This document shows positions 1-5,983 of a stretch of 6,053 nucleotides of DNA, piece after piece (the stretch's first letter is position 1; each line of letters starts with the position of its first letter). The position numbers and the translations under genes were made by a program. Below the pieces are notes generated by a model. That model searched no databases and was not told the origin of the DNA. It saw nothing but the letters and a program-made list of their open reading frames with translations. Origin of the DNA: Chloroflexota bacterium (GTDB lineage: Bacteria; Chloroflexota; Chloroflexia; JAMDCE01); the NCBI GenBank assembly GCA_023489135.1, contig JAMDCE010000423.1, positions 1-6,053 of the forward strand. The letters are read 5' to 3'.

Positions 1-172
1 TGTTGAGAAGTACGTCTGTCAGGGCCTAGAAGGTGTCAAGCAACGACCGCGCAAGTAATGTACAGAACGCTAGTTAGACAAAAACGATGGACGTCGTTGT
101 CGCGAGATCACAAGGGGTTGCAGTGCCCAAACGTAGAAAAGGGTACCTGGCAGCAACCAAACGTTTGGTGCG
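1..172 (-). other. Long untranslated leader of a leftward transcript leaving the window
   Basis: This stretch lies downstream of the minus-strand promoter at 179-207 and would be transcribed leftward from about position 172. All three minus-strand frames hit stop codons between about positions 19 and 38, and no ATG, GTG or TTG start follows them before the edge. Any gene it serves must therefore begin beyond position 1, giving a leader of at least about 172 bases. A weak 5-bp hairpin (83-98, arms AACGA and TCGTT) followed by a short run of T on the minus strand could be a poor terminator or attenuator, but it is too short to trust. No riboswitch class was recognised. Confidence 0.35.
156..169. 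promoter_or_regulatory. Perfect 14-bp palindrome, candidate LacI-family-type operator
   Basis: The sequence ACCAAACGTTTGGT is its own reverse complement, with a central CG flanked by AAA and TTT. Central CG palindromes of this shape are typical of operators bound by LacI/PurR/CcpA-family repressors. It sits at about +4 to +17 relative to the predicted start of the minus-strand promoter at 179-207, which suits a repressor that blocks initiation. A second copy of one half (CCAAACGT, 127-134) lies 30 bases further into the leader. A perfect 14-bp palindrome could arise by chance about once in a few windows of this size, so the call rests on its position. No regulator gene is present in the window. 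Confidence 0.5.
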
Positions 173-178
173 AGGACT

Positions 179-207
179 AATATAGCATGTGCCGGGTTAC
201 TTGTCAA
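179..207 (-). promoter_or_regulatory. Strong sigma-A-type promoter directed leftward
   Basis: On the minus strand a perfect -35 box TTGACA (202-207) is followed by a 17-base spacer and a -10 box TATATT (179-184), which matches the consensus at five of six positions. The spacer ends in TGC, so it also has an extended -10 TG element. Transcription should begin near 172 and run off the left edge. The operator-like palindrome at 156-169 follows immediately. The left end of an insertion sequence lies only about 15 bases upstream of the -35 box, so the insertion separated this promoter from its original upstream DNA but left its core intact. Confidence 0.6.
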
Positions 208-233
208 TATGATTTTCCCTGTGTCAGCTAAGA

Positions 234-269
234 CTGAAAAGTGGACTGTTTAAGCTTGAAAAGTGGACT
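234..269 (+). repeat. Tandem 13-bp direct repeats at the insertion-sequence end
   Basis: Two exact copies of TGAAAAGTGGACT start at 235 and 257. The 22-base period places both on the same face of the helix. Their position between the TGTCAG terminus and the transposase start supports a role as transposase-binding sites. They are the clearest evidence that this region is a mobile-element end. Confidence 0.65.
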
Positions 270-306
270 ATGGTAGGCGATATGTCCTTCCGGTAAGGAG
301 GGATGT

Positions 307-579
307 ATGCGACAGATTCATACACGGTTCACTGCTGATCAGGTGAAGGCCCTACTCAAGGGCTATGAAGAAGGGAACTTGGACCGGCTGACCATCGAGG
401 AGATGTTGGAAATCGGCAGATCAAGATACTTTGCGCTGTTGAAAGAATATCGGGAGAATGAAGTGATAGCCAAATTCGTAGACTGCCGCAACCCTGTGCT
501 CGAGAACGAGTATCTCGAAAAGAGGATCGCAGAGATCGTGCAGTTGGAAACGTTCCCAGCCTACTGCGGTTCTCACTGA
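307..579 (+). pseudogene. Truncated transposase, N-terminal helix-turn-helix part only
   Basis: The frame encodes 90 residues from an ATG preceded by a strong AAGGAGGG ribosome binding site (295-302). Residues 7-50 look like a helix-turn-helix DNA-binding region: T/D-x-QVK, a Y-x-x-G turn, then IGRSRYFALLKEYREN as the likely recognition helix. This is the pattern of the N-terminus of integrase-core transposases, which are usually several hundred residues long with a DDE catalytic domain. Here the frame ends at residue 90, and no catalytic domain follows in any plus frame before the operon begins. The last ten or so residues do not look like transposase and probably come from flanking DNA after a deletion. 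It is judged non-functional for transposition, though a short DNA-binding protein could still be made. Confidence 0.6.
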
Positions 580-768
580 TACTGAGCGGCCTACCGGGCT
601 CGCGAGTCCGCGGCACTGAAGTGCTCGCGTCAATCCTGCGTCCACGGCCTCGGCCACAGGTTTGACGGCGAGACTTTAGTCCGCGGATGCGTCGGCCGCT
701 CAATCCCTATGCCCTGTGCGAACTGCTGTAGGATCTTTGATGGAGCGGCTTTCGGCGCGACCCGGGAA
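580..768. other. Intergenic region between IS remnant and operon end; no gene seen
   Basis: No convincing coding frame is present. The region should hold the end of the leftward operon, but no hairpin followed by a T-run was found on the minus strand. A 9-bp inverted repeat (TGAGCGGCC at 583-591 and GGCCGCTCA at 694-702) bounds a 120-bp stretch containing a direct repeat AGTCCGCGG (605-613 and 678-686). Repeats of that length are expected by chance at this window size, so no element is called. The operon may end by Rho-dependent termination. Confidence 0.4.
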
Positions 769-972
769 CTAGACAAGCACCTCGAGCGGGAACTTGATCT
801 CGATAGCCTCCGCGGGGCAAACGATGCGGCAGCAACCGCAGTGCCAGCATTCGTCAGGGTACTGGACCACAGGAAAGCTGGAAACCTCGTCCATGTGAAT
901 CAAGTCACCGGGGCATACCAGGTCGCAGGTGCCGCATCCGCTGCACCTGTCCATGTCTATTATCGGTGGCAT
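769..972 (-). CDS. Small 2x[4Fe-4S] ferredoxin, AprB-like electron-transfer subunit
   Basis: The 67-residue protein has two complete cluster motifs: C10-x2-C13-x2-C16-x3-C20-P and C42-x2-C45-x2-C48-x3-C52-P. It should bind two [4Fe-4S] clusters in the cytoplasm. The second motif begins CWHC and is followed by AEAIEI and a hydrophobic FPLEVLV tail. It resembles the ferredoxin domain of adenylylsulfate reductase beta subunits (AprB), but lacks their long C-terminal extension that wraps the alpha subunit. Cys47 is an additional cysteine beside the second motif. The ATG start has AAAGGAG (minus strand, 981-987) eight bases upstream. It lies 47 bases after the flavoprotein gene and is last in the operon. 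The inferred role is to carry electrons to or from the FAD of that protein, as AprB does for AprA. No membrane anchor is present. Confidence 0.85.
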   Translation of the reverse strand: MPPIIDMDRCSGCGTCDLVCPGDLIHMDEVSSFPVVQYPDECWHCGCCRIVCPAEAIEIKFPLEVLV

Positions 973-1019
973 GGAGGCGTCTCCTTTGCTACTTACTCAG
1001 GGTAGCGCACGTTCGCCTG

Positions 1020-2726
1020 CTATGCGCTGCGCATCCTGTCGTAGGCCTTGGGATCGACGGTCTGGAACCGCTTGACGATTTCCCCTTGGTCCTGCCGCAT
1101 GAACATCATGCCGTTCAGAGTCGGATCGCTCTCAGGGAAGTCGCTGCGGTAGAAGCTGGAGCCGAATCGGCTCTCCTTGCGATCGAGAGAGAACAGGCAA
1201 ATGAGTTCGCTGCACAGGTGTACGTTTATGGCTTCGTTGGCCCTCATCAGTTCGTGGTAATTGGTGGCTTTGATCGTGATAACGTGCTCGCCCAGCTTGC
1301 GCAAGCCCCGCAATCCTGCCTGCAGACCGCCCTCGTTGCGCATAATGGCCACGTATCGTTCGTTGATCGAGCGGATCACCTCCTCGAACTTCTTGGGCGA
1401 GATGCCATCCGAGCGCTGCAGCGGTGCAAATACTCTTCGCTTCTCGGCGGCTGCCTCGTCTGGGTTCAGCTTCCCCCGGACACGTGCCTCCGCGCAGGCG
1501 CTCACCGCATTCAGCCCCGCAAGAAATCCGCTGGCCGCGGCGCAGGGGAACGTCCCTCCAGGACCGCATTGACCCGCCGCATAGACGCGTGGGACATTCG
1601 TTTCCAGGTCCGCGTTGGTGGCGATGCCACCGGAGGACTTAGTGAACTCGCCGATTTCCTGCTCCAGCAGGTGTTTGGAGAGATCCAACCCTTTCTGTGC
1701 CAAGTAGTCGCCATAAGTGTTCTTGTCGACGGCGAGCAAATCATTGCAGAGGAAGGTGCCTGTGTCCGGTGGAAGGTGGCGCAGATCGAAGTAGCAGGGA
1801 CCGCGTCCTTCCTGTATCTCTTTGAAGGTGCCGAACAGTAAGGTGGAGCGGACCGCTCGCTCTCCTCTCGGCGAATACCTGAACATATATCGCTCGCCGA
1901 GGGAGTTGATTAAATAGCCATCCAGCGCGACCAGCGCCGCCACCCCCGCGGCGCCGAAGCCTTTGGGTATTAGCGTGCCCCTCATGATGCCCATGTCTTC
2001 CAATTCTATACCGGCTCTCCACGCTATAGCGTGGCCGTCACCGGTGTTGAACGGGCTGCGCCAGATGTTGAAGGGATTGCGAGTGCTCGCCGGGGCGGAT
2101 GTGCGGGAGACGTCGCCACTGGCGAAGATCACCGCCCTGGCGCGAAAGGTGTAGAACTCGCCGGTGCGCACGTTGAAGCCAGTCGCGCCAACCACCTGCC
2201 CCTCTTCTACCAGTAGCCTGGTCACCATCACGCGGTTAACCATCTTAACGCCCTTCTGTCGCAGCGCTTCGACCAGGACCGGCTTCAACCGTTTGGCGCT
2301 CTCGGGCACAACCATCATCCAGAAGGGCCCTTTGGCCCCGAAGCCCTGGGTGCGCTTGTACTCCCCAGTAACCGGGTCGCGGAGGAATTCTATGCCCAAC
2401 CCCTCCAGGATATCCTTACACACTGGGATGTAGCGGGCAACGTTCAGGGCCATCTGGGGGTCCATGAACGTATCTCTCATCCTGGGAAGTTGTTCGGCCA
2501 TATCGATATCCGTATCCCAACTGGGGTCGGTGTAAAGCTGGGACATGTAGTGGTCGTTGCCGGCTCCAGATTGGCCACTGCGCTCTATGTAGGCCTTGTC
2601 CACGATCAGCGCCTCAAAGTGCTGTTCGCCACGGTCCCTTACCGCCAAAGCGGCGAAGATGCCCGACAATCCACCACCAAGTATCAGAACGTCGGTCTCG
2701 ATGAGGGTTCCCAGATCGTTAGCCAT
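1020..2726 (-). CDS. FAD-dependent oxidoreductase, fumarate reductase/AprA-like flavoprotein
   Basis: The 568-residue protein starts with a Rossmann FAD-binding motif, GGGLSG at 17-22, with Asp43 ending the second strand. Other superfamily marks follow: RSG at 49-51, the TGDGHAIAWRAGIELEDM block at 228-245, GYLINSLGERYMFRYSP at 270-286, and the second FAD-contact region GGIATNADLETNVPRVYAAG at 366-385. The C-terminal ESRFGSSFYRSDFPESD (518-534) matches the usual ESR...DFP region. Residue 51 is Gly where covalently flavinylated enzymes carry His, so FAD is probably non-covalent. The HPTG, R-GEGG, H-x-TMGG and R-LGGNS motifs that bind dicarboxylates in fumarate reductases and succinate dehydrogenases are not visible at the aligned places. 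The substrate is therefore unknown and probably not fumarate. There is no signal peptide or Tat motif, so it acts in the cytoplasm. GGAGGGAG (2737-2744) lies 10 bases before the ATG. It follows the permease by 27 bases and precedes its likely ferredoxin partner. Confidence 0.85.
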   Translation of the reverse strand: MANDLGTLIETDVLILGGGLSGIFAALAVRDRGEQHFEALIVDKAYIERSGQSGAGNDHYMSQLYTDPSWDTDIDMAEQLPRMRDTFMDPQMALNVARYIPVCKDILEGLGIEFLRDPVTGEYKRTQGFGAKGPFWMMVVPESAKRLKPVLVEALRQKGVKMVNRVMVTRLLVEEGQVVGATGFNVRTGEFYTFRARAVIFASGDVSRTSAPASTRNPFNIWRSPFNTGDGHAIAWRAGIELEDMGIMRGTLIPKGFGAAGVAALVALDGYLINSLGERYMFRYSPRGERAVRSTLLFGTFKEIQEGRGPCYFDLRHLPPDTGTFLCNDLLAVDKNTYGDYLAQKGLDLSKHLLEQEIGEFTKSSGGIATNADLETNVPRVYAAGQCGPGGTFPCAAASGFLAGLNAVSACAEARVRGKLNPDEAAAEKRRVFAPLQRSDGISPKKFEEVIRSINERYVAIMRNEGGLQAGLRGLRKLGEHVITIKATNYHELMRANEAINVHLCSELICLFSLDRKESRFGSSFYRSDFPESDPTLNGMMFMRQDQGEIVKRFQTVDPKAYDRMRSA

Positions 2727-2753
2727 TGTGGTGCCACTCCCTCCATAACTTGT

Positions 2754-4661
2754 CTAGGCAACCGGTGCCAACTCTCGTGCCGGTCGTGTCAGCAACTGCC
2801 AGAGCAACACTGCCACTCCCAGCGCGGCGCCGACAGCCGAGAGGGTGATGTCGGGAGCGATGAGCAGCGCTCCGGCCGCTACAAACACCAGCCTTTGAAC
2901 CATATTCATGGCGCGGAGGGCGTAGCCGCGCATACCAGCGGCCACTGCCACGGCGCCTATCAGCGCCGTGCCCACCGAAATCAGAACCCGATCGGGCGTT
3001 CCCATTAGCATTATGGCGGGGTCGTAGGCAAAAGCGATTGGCACGAGGTAAATACAGATGCCGATTTTAACCGCCTCCCAGCCGGTTTCCCATAGCTTGG
3101 AGCCAGACAATCCGCAGGCCACGAATACGGCGATGGCTACCGGCGGCGTAATGAATGAAGCGGTGCCCCAGTAGACGACGAACAGGTGAGCGGCCATTGG
3201 GGATAAGCCCAACGTTATCAATACCGGAGCCGCGAGCGTGGCGAGAGTCAGATAACCGGGGAGAGCATCCAGCCCCATACCAAGGAACAGGCTCGAAATG
3301 CCCACCATAAGCAGGGTAAGGAGCAGGTTGCCACCGGACAGATTCAGCAAGAAGTTGGGGATACGGATGGCCAGACAGATCGGAAGAGCAGACCCGATCA
3401 GCATTCCCACGGCGCCGGTTACCGATGCCACGATTACCCACGTTTTCGACGCCTCGGCGAGCCCGAAGAATATCTCCTTGGGCACCAGCCAGTTCTTGCG
3501 GTCGCGGGAGAAGAAGCTGCTGCCGATCAGGAAGGGCAGCGAAACCATGCCCGCGATGTCCGCCGGAAGACGGGCGAACACGAGGAAATAGATCAGCAAC
3601 AACAGCGGAATGGGGTAGTACCAGCCTTCCTTGAACGTCTCCCACGCGGCGGGGATCTCTTCCCGGGGCATGGGCTTCAAGCCGCGTCGCAGCGCTTCGA
3701 AATGGACCGAGGCGAAGGCCACGCAGTAGTAGAGGATGGCCGGGATGAACGCAGCTCTAACCACCTCGCCGTAGCCCACGCCGATCCACTCGGCCATGAC
3801 GAAAGCCGTGGCCCCCATCACCGGCGGCAGTATGGTACCACCGGTCGCCGCCACCGATTCGATGCCGGCGGCGACGGCAGGCCGGTAACCGACTCTCATC
3901 ATAAGGGGAATGGTGAACGCCCCGGTGGTGGCCACATTACCCGCAGCTGAACCTGAGATCATGCCGAAGAGGCCACTGGAAACTACCGCTGCTTTGGCCG
4001 GCCCCCCTCGAGATTTGCCGGTAAGTGCAAGGGCAATGTTGGTGAACCACTCGCCAACGCCTGATTGCTGCAATAGACGGGCGTACACCAGGAACACGAT
4101 CAGGATGCTGGTGGAGGTGCCCAGCGGCAGCCCGAAGATTCCGCCAGAGCCAACGTAGATGCCGTAGAGCAGGCGATCGGCCGCAAACCCCTTGCCGTTG
4201 AGCAAGCCCGGCAGGTAGTTCTGGAACAAGGCTATCGCCATTGAAGCAGTGATCACGATGGCGAGAACCATCCCGGCGGTTCGCCTAACCGCCTCCAGCA
4301 GAGCGACGCAAAGGAGGGCCGCCAGTATGACCCCCACCGTGTCCAGATAGCCGTACGAGCCGTAATCCAGCACGATGTCGTAGAACAAGGCCACGAAGCC
4401 AGCTCCGACTACCCCGGCGAGCCAAAAAGGCACGTCGTACCAGGCAAGCGCCCCGCCCTGGCTCTTCTTGCCCTCCCCGGTCCTGCCTCCTCCCGGCGAA
4501 AAGGAAAGGTAAATGATGGTGAGGACCAGCACCAGGCTTATGGCACGATGCTGCACCGCAGGAAAGTAGATGTTGAAAAGGGTCAGGACTCGGCTGGCGA
4601 TGATTACTTCATAGATACCAGTGATGCCGGCCACTACGTTCAACAGCGTGAAGCGGTTCAT
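2754..4661 (-). CDS. TRAP transporter permease, fused small and large subunits (TAXI type)
   Basis: This 635-residue, very hydrophobic protein fits TRAP permeases in which the small four-helix and large twelve-helix subunits are fused. That form pairs with TAXI-type binding proteins and uses an ion gradient for uptake. The first ~150 residues hold the small-subunit-like helices (around 7-29, 37-55, 79-98 and 107-125). The DctM-like core follows, with SGLFGMISGSAAGNVATTGA at 229-248 and AATGGTILPPVMGATAFVMA at 271-290. A matching second half carries FLGMGLDALPGYLTLATLAA and WGTASFITPPVAIAVFVACG. The frame opens further upstream at a GTG (4709), but the ATG at 4661 has AGGAG (4669-4673) seven bases upstream and begins at a natural N-terminus, so it is preferred. 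The gene lies between its binding protein and the flavoprotein. A 14-base match to a sequencing-adapter sequence inside it is discussed in the findings. Confidence 0.9.
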   Translation of the reverse strand: MNRFTLLNVVAGITGIYEVIIASRVLTLFNIYFPAVQHRAISLVLVLTIIYLSFSPGGGRTGEGKKSQGGALAWYDVPFWLAGVVGAGFVALFYDIVLDYGSYGYLDTVGVILAALLCVALLEAVRRTAGMVLAIVITASMAIALFQNYLPGLLNGKGFAADRLLYGIYVGSGGIFGLPLGTSTSILIVFLVYARLLQQSGVGEWFTNIALALTGKSRGGPAKAAVVSSGLFGMISGSAAGNVATTGAFTIPLMMRVGYRPAVAAGIESVAATGGTILPPVMGATAFVMAEWIGVGYGEVVRAAFIPAILYYCVAFASVHFEALRRGLKPMPREEIPAAWETFKEGWYYPIPLLLLIYFLVFARLPADIAGMVSLPFLIGSSFFSRDRKNWLVPKEIFFGLAEASKTWVIVASVTGAVGMLIGSALPICLAIRIPNFLLNLSGGNLLLTLLMVGISSLFLGMGLDALPGYLTLATLAAPVLITLGLSPMAAHLFVVYWGTASFITPPVAIAVFVACGLSGSKLWETGWEAVKIGICIYLVPIAFAYDPAIMLMGTPDRVLISVGTALIGAVAVAAGMRGYALRAMNMVQRLVFVAAGALLIAPDITLSAVGAALGVAVLLWQLLTRPARELAPVA

Positions 4662-4668
4662 CAGGGTG

Positions 4669-4673
4669 CTCCT
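4669..4673 (-). promoter_or_regulatory. Ribosome binding site that decides the permease start
   Basis: AGGAG on the minus strand lies seven bases before the ATG at 4661. The longer alternative start, a GTG at 4709, has only GGAG with a four-base gap, and would add 16 polar residues that do not look like part of the family. The shorter form is therefore chosen. Confidence 0.7.
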
Positions 4674-4733
4674 GCGACTTCCTATTTGATCGGCACTGAA
4701 GGCTTGCACCTAACTCCGGTCGTACGACAACTG

Positions 4734-5849
4734 CTATTGTCTCTTGAGCAGATCCTGTTGCCTCTTTTCGGCTGCGTCTGTCCACTTCCCTATTTCTTTG
4801 AAGTACTTGATGGCACCGGGGTGCAGGGGGGTGGCGAAGCCGCGAAGCGTATTGTCGACGGTCCATTCCTTTGCGGTGGGGTGGACCAGCTTCATGTCCT
4901 CCGGACTGCCCAGGAGAGCCTTCGTAATCTGATAGGCCGCGTCCTCGGGAAGATCAGGCCGGGCGATCAGGTCCGCCGCTCCCGCGGACACCGTGTGAGT
5001 AGGCTTGGTCACTTCCTTGTACACTCCCACTGGTATCACGCCGTCGAAGAAGGCGGGGTTGTTCAATTCCTTGAGGATCGCGTCCATCTTATCGCTGAGG
5101 TCAAGGAAGATAATGCTCGTCGACTCGCCGAGGTCCTTGAACGTAGACGAACCCAGGGAGCCTGGCAGCGTGCCGGCGTCAGCGGTGCCGAGTTTCAGGG
5201 CTTCGATGGCCTCGTTGATTTCGGCGGTCTGAATGTTCTGCACCGAATCCAAGGGAACGCCGTAGGCTTTCAGCACCGCGTTGGTAATCTGCTCGAGGTC
5301 GGCCACAGCCCGGCGCTTGCCCAGGATCTTCTTGCCTCTTAGATCGGCGGGTGTCTTGATGCCGGAATTGACGCGGGCGATGATCTGTCGCAACGTCGAC
5401 TGCCCGTGAGCGAGCGTATATATGTCCATCTTACGGTCATAGGGGGCGCGCCCGTAGTAGGCATCGCCGGCCGACAGGCTGCTACTTATCGCGATGTCGA
5501 TTCGCTTGTCGCCAATTCCCCTCGCGGTGGCGTCAGAGCCCCCTGTCGGCTCGACGTTGGTCTGCGTGTTAGTCTTCTTGCTGATGAGATTCGACATGCC
5601 CACGGCGAGCACGTATTGGGCGCTGCCGAGACCAGCCGTCCCGAAGCTGTACGAGCCCGCGCTCTGAGCCGGCTTGGAACTTGGTTGACCACCCTGGTCG
5701 GTGGCGGGTTGTGCCGACTTGGAGTTGTTCGTGGCCACGTTCTTGCCCCCGCCGGGCTGACCTCCCGATGAGCACCCCGCGAGCAGCAAGGCCAAGAGAA
5801 TCAACCCAACCGAGACCGTGTGTGGGATACTGCGGTTTCGCGGTTTCAC
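4734..5849 (-). CDS. TAXI-family TRAP transporter substrate-binding lipoprotein
   Basis: The 371-residue precursor has a lipoprotein signal: basic residues near the N-terminus (KPRNR), a hydrophobic stretch at about 12-24, and a lipobox LLAG-C with the acylated cysteine at 26. A flexible Gly/Ser/Asn/Gln/Pro-rich linker spans about 27-66. The TAXI fold runs from FGTAGLGSAQY (69-79) through EPTGGSDATARG (100-111), NSGIKTPADLRGKKI (161-175) and ATPLHPGAIKYFKE (339-352) to the end. It should capture an organic anion outside the membrane and pass it to the permease encoded next. The frame extends upstream to a GTG at 5948, but that is close to the predicted transcription start. The GTG at 5849 has GAGGAGGT seven bases upstream and gives a proper signal peptide. 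The pocket loop after RGKKI reads GKRRAVADLE instead of the common GxPGSGT, suggesting an unusual ligand. It is first in the operon. Confidence 0.9.
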   Translation of the reverse strand: MKPRNRSIPHTVSVGLILLALLLAGCSSGGQPGGGKNVATNNSKSAQPATDQGGQPSSKPAQSAGSYSFGTAGLGSAQYVLAVGMSNLISKKTNTQTNVEPTGGSDATARGIGDKRIDIAISSSLSAGDAYYGRAPYDRKMDIYTLAHGQSTLRQIIARVNSGIKTPADLRGKKILGKRRAVADLEQITNAVLKAYGVPLDSVQNIQTAEINEAIEALKLGTADAGTLPGSLGSSTFKDLGESTSIIFLDLSDKMDAILKELNNPAFFDGVIPVGVYKEVTKPTHTVSAGAADLIARPDLPEDAAYQITKALLGSPEDMKLVHPTAKEWTVDNTLRGFATPLHPGAIKYFKEIGKWTDAAEKRQQDLLKRQ

Positions 5850-5856
5850 TTTCCGT

Positions 5857-5864
5857 ACCTCCTC
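5857..5864 (-). promoter_or_regulatory. Near-perfect ribosome binding site for the TAXI gene
   Basis: GAGGAGGT on the minus strand lies seven bases before the GTG at 5849. It fixes that codon as the start in preference to the upstream GTG at 5948, which has no comparable site. Confidence 0.8.
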
Positions 5865-5946
5865 ATTGTTCCCCCCGTCCACCTTCCACCACCGAGGACG
5901 GGAAAGCGTGGTGCCCTGGTGGTCCAGCCAACTGTCCTGGACCTGC

Positions 5947-5983
5947 ACAATGGGCCGATTCTAGCACGGCCTCGGCCCATTGT
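5947..5983. promoter_or_regulatory. Perfect 12-bp inverted repeat overlapping the operon promoter, candidate operator
   Basis: ACAATGGGCCGA (5947-5958) and TCGGCCCATTGT (5972-5983) are exact reverse complements separated by 13 bases. The left arm covers the predicted transcription start and touches the -10 box. The right arm overlaps the -35 box. A regulator bound to both arms would cover the whole core promoter, so repression is the likely mode. Arm centres are 25 bases apart, longer than a single compact dimer site, so a dimer with widely spaced half-sites or two dimers are possible. Because transcription should begin inside the left arm, an RNA hairpin or terminator role is unlikely. The sequence differs from the palindrome at 156-169, suggesting a different regulator. 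Confidence 0.6.

Larger units (their letters stand above)
222..579 (+). mobile_element. Left-end remnant of an insertion sequence, family uncertain
   Basis: The segment begins near a TGTCAG terminus (222-227). It carries two tandem copies of TGAAAAGTGGACT (235-247 and 257-269), spaced 22 bases apart, about two helical turns, as expected of paired transposase-binding sites. It then carries the 5' part of a transposase gene. The tandem end repeats and the helix-turn-helix N-terminus recall DDE/integrase-core elements seen in clostridial genomes, but the exact family is not certain. No matching right end (AGTCCACTTTTCA) occurs in the window, so the element lost its catalytic part and right terminus. 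The 3' boundary given is the transposase stop codon; the real junction lies somewhere around 540-583. Confidence 0.55.

Noticed and set aside
2..58. Open plus-strand frame entering from the left edge and ending at TAA (56-58), possible C-terminus of a gene
   Set aside because: Only 18 codons are visible with no recognisable motif, and a leftward promoter points into it; support is too weak.
62..71. ACAGAACGCT shared in inverted orientation with 5990-5999
   Set aside because: Ten-base matches between arbitrary positions are expected dozens of times in a window of this size.
583..702. 9-bp inverted repeats bounding 120 bp, considered as a small mobile element or RNA
   Set aside because: Inverted repeats of this length and spacing are expected a few times by chance in 6 kb, and there is no target duplication or extended pairing.
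356..703. Minus-strand frame of 115 codons rich in Arg and Ser across the IS remnant
   Set aside because: It overlaps the transposase fragment antisense, is low in complexity and has no recognised motif.
966..1841. Open plus-strand frame of 291 codons opposite the flavoprotein gene
   Set aside because: It is antisense to a clearly conserved enzyme gene, shows no recognisable domain, and is explained by the GC-biased codon pattern of the real gene.
4719..4728. 10-bp palindrome GTCGTACGAC between the TAXI and permease genes
   Set aside because: Palindromes this short are common by chance and no promoter or terminator signal accompanies it.
4548..5342. Open plus-strand frame of 264 codons opposite the TAXI gene and permease start
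   Set aside because: It spans two real minus-strand genes and their gap, has no family signature, and is a shadow frame.
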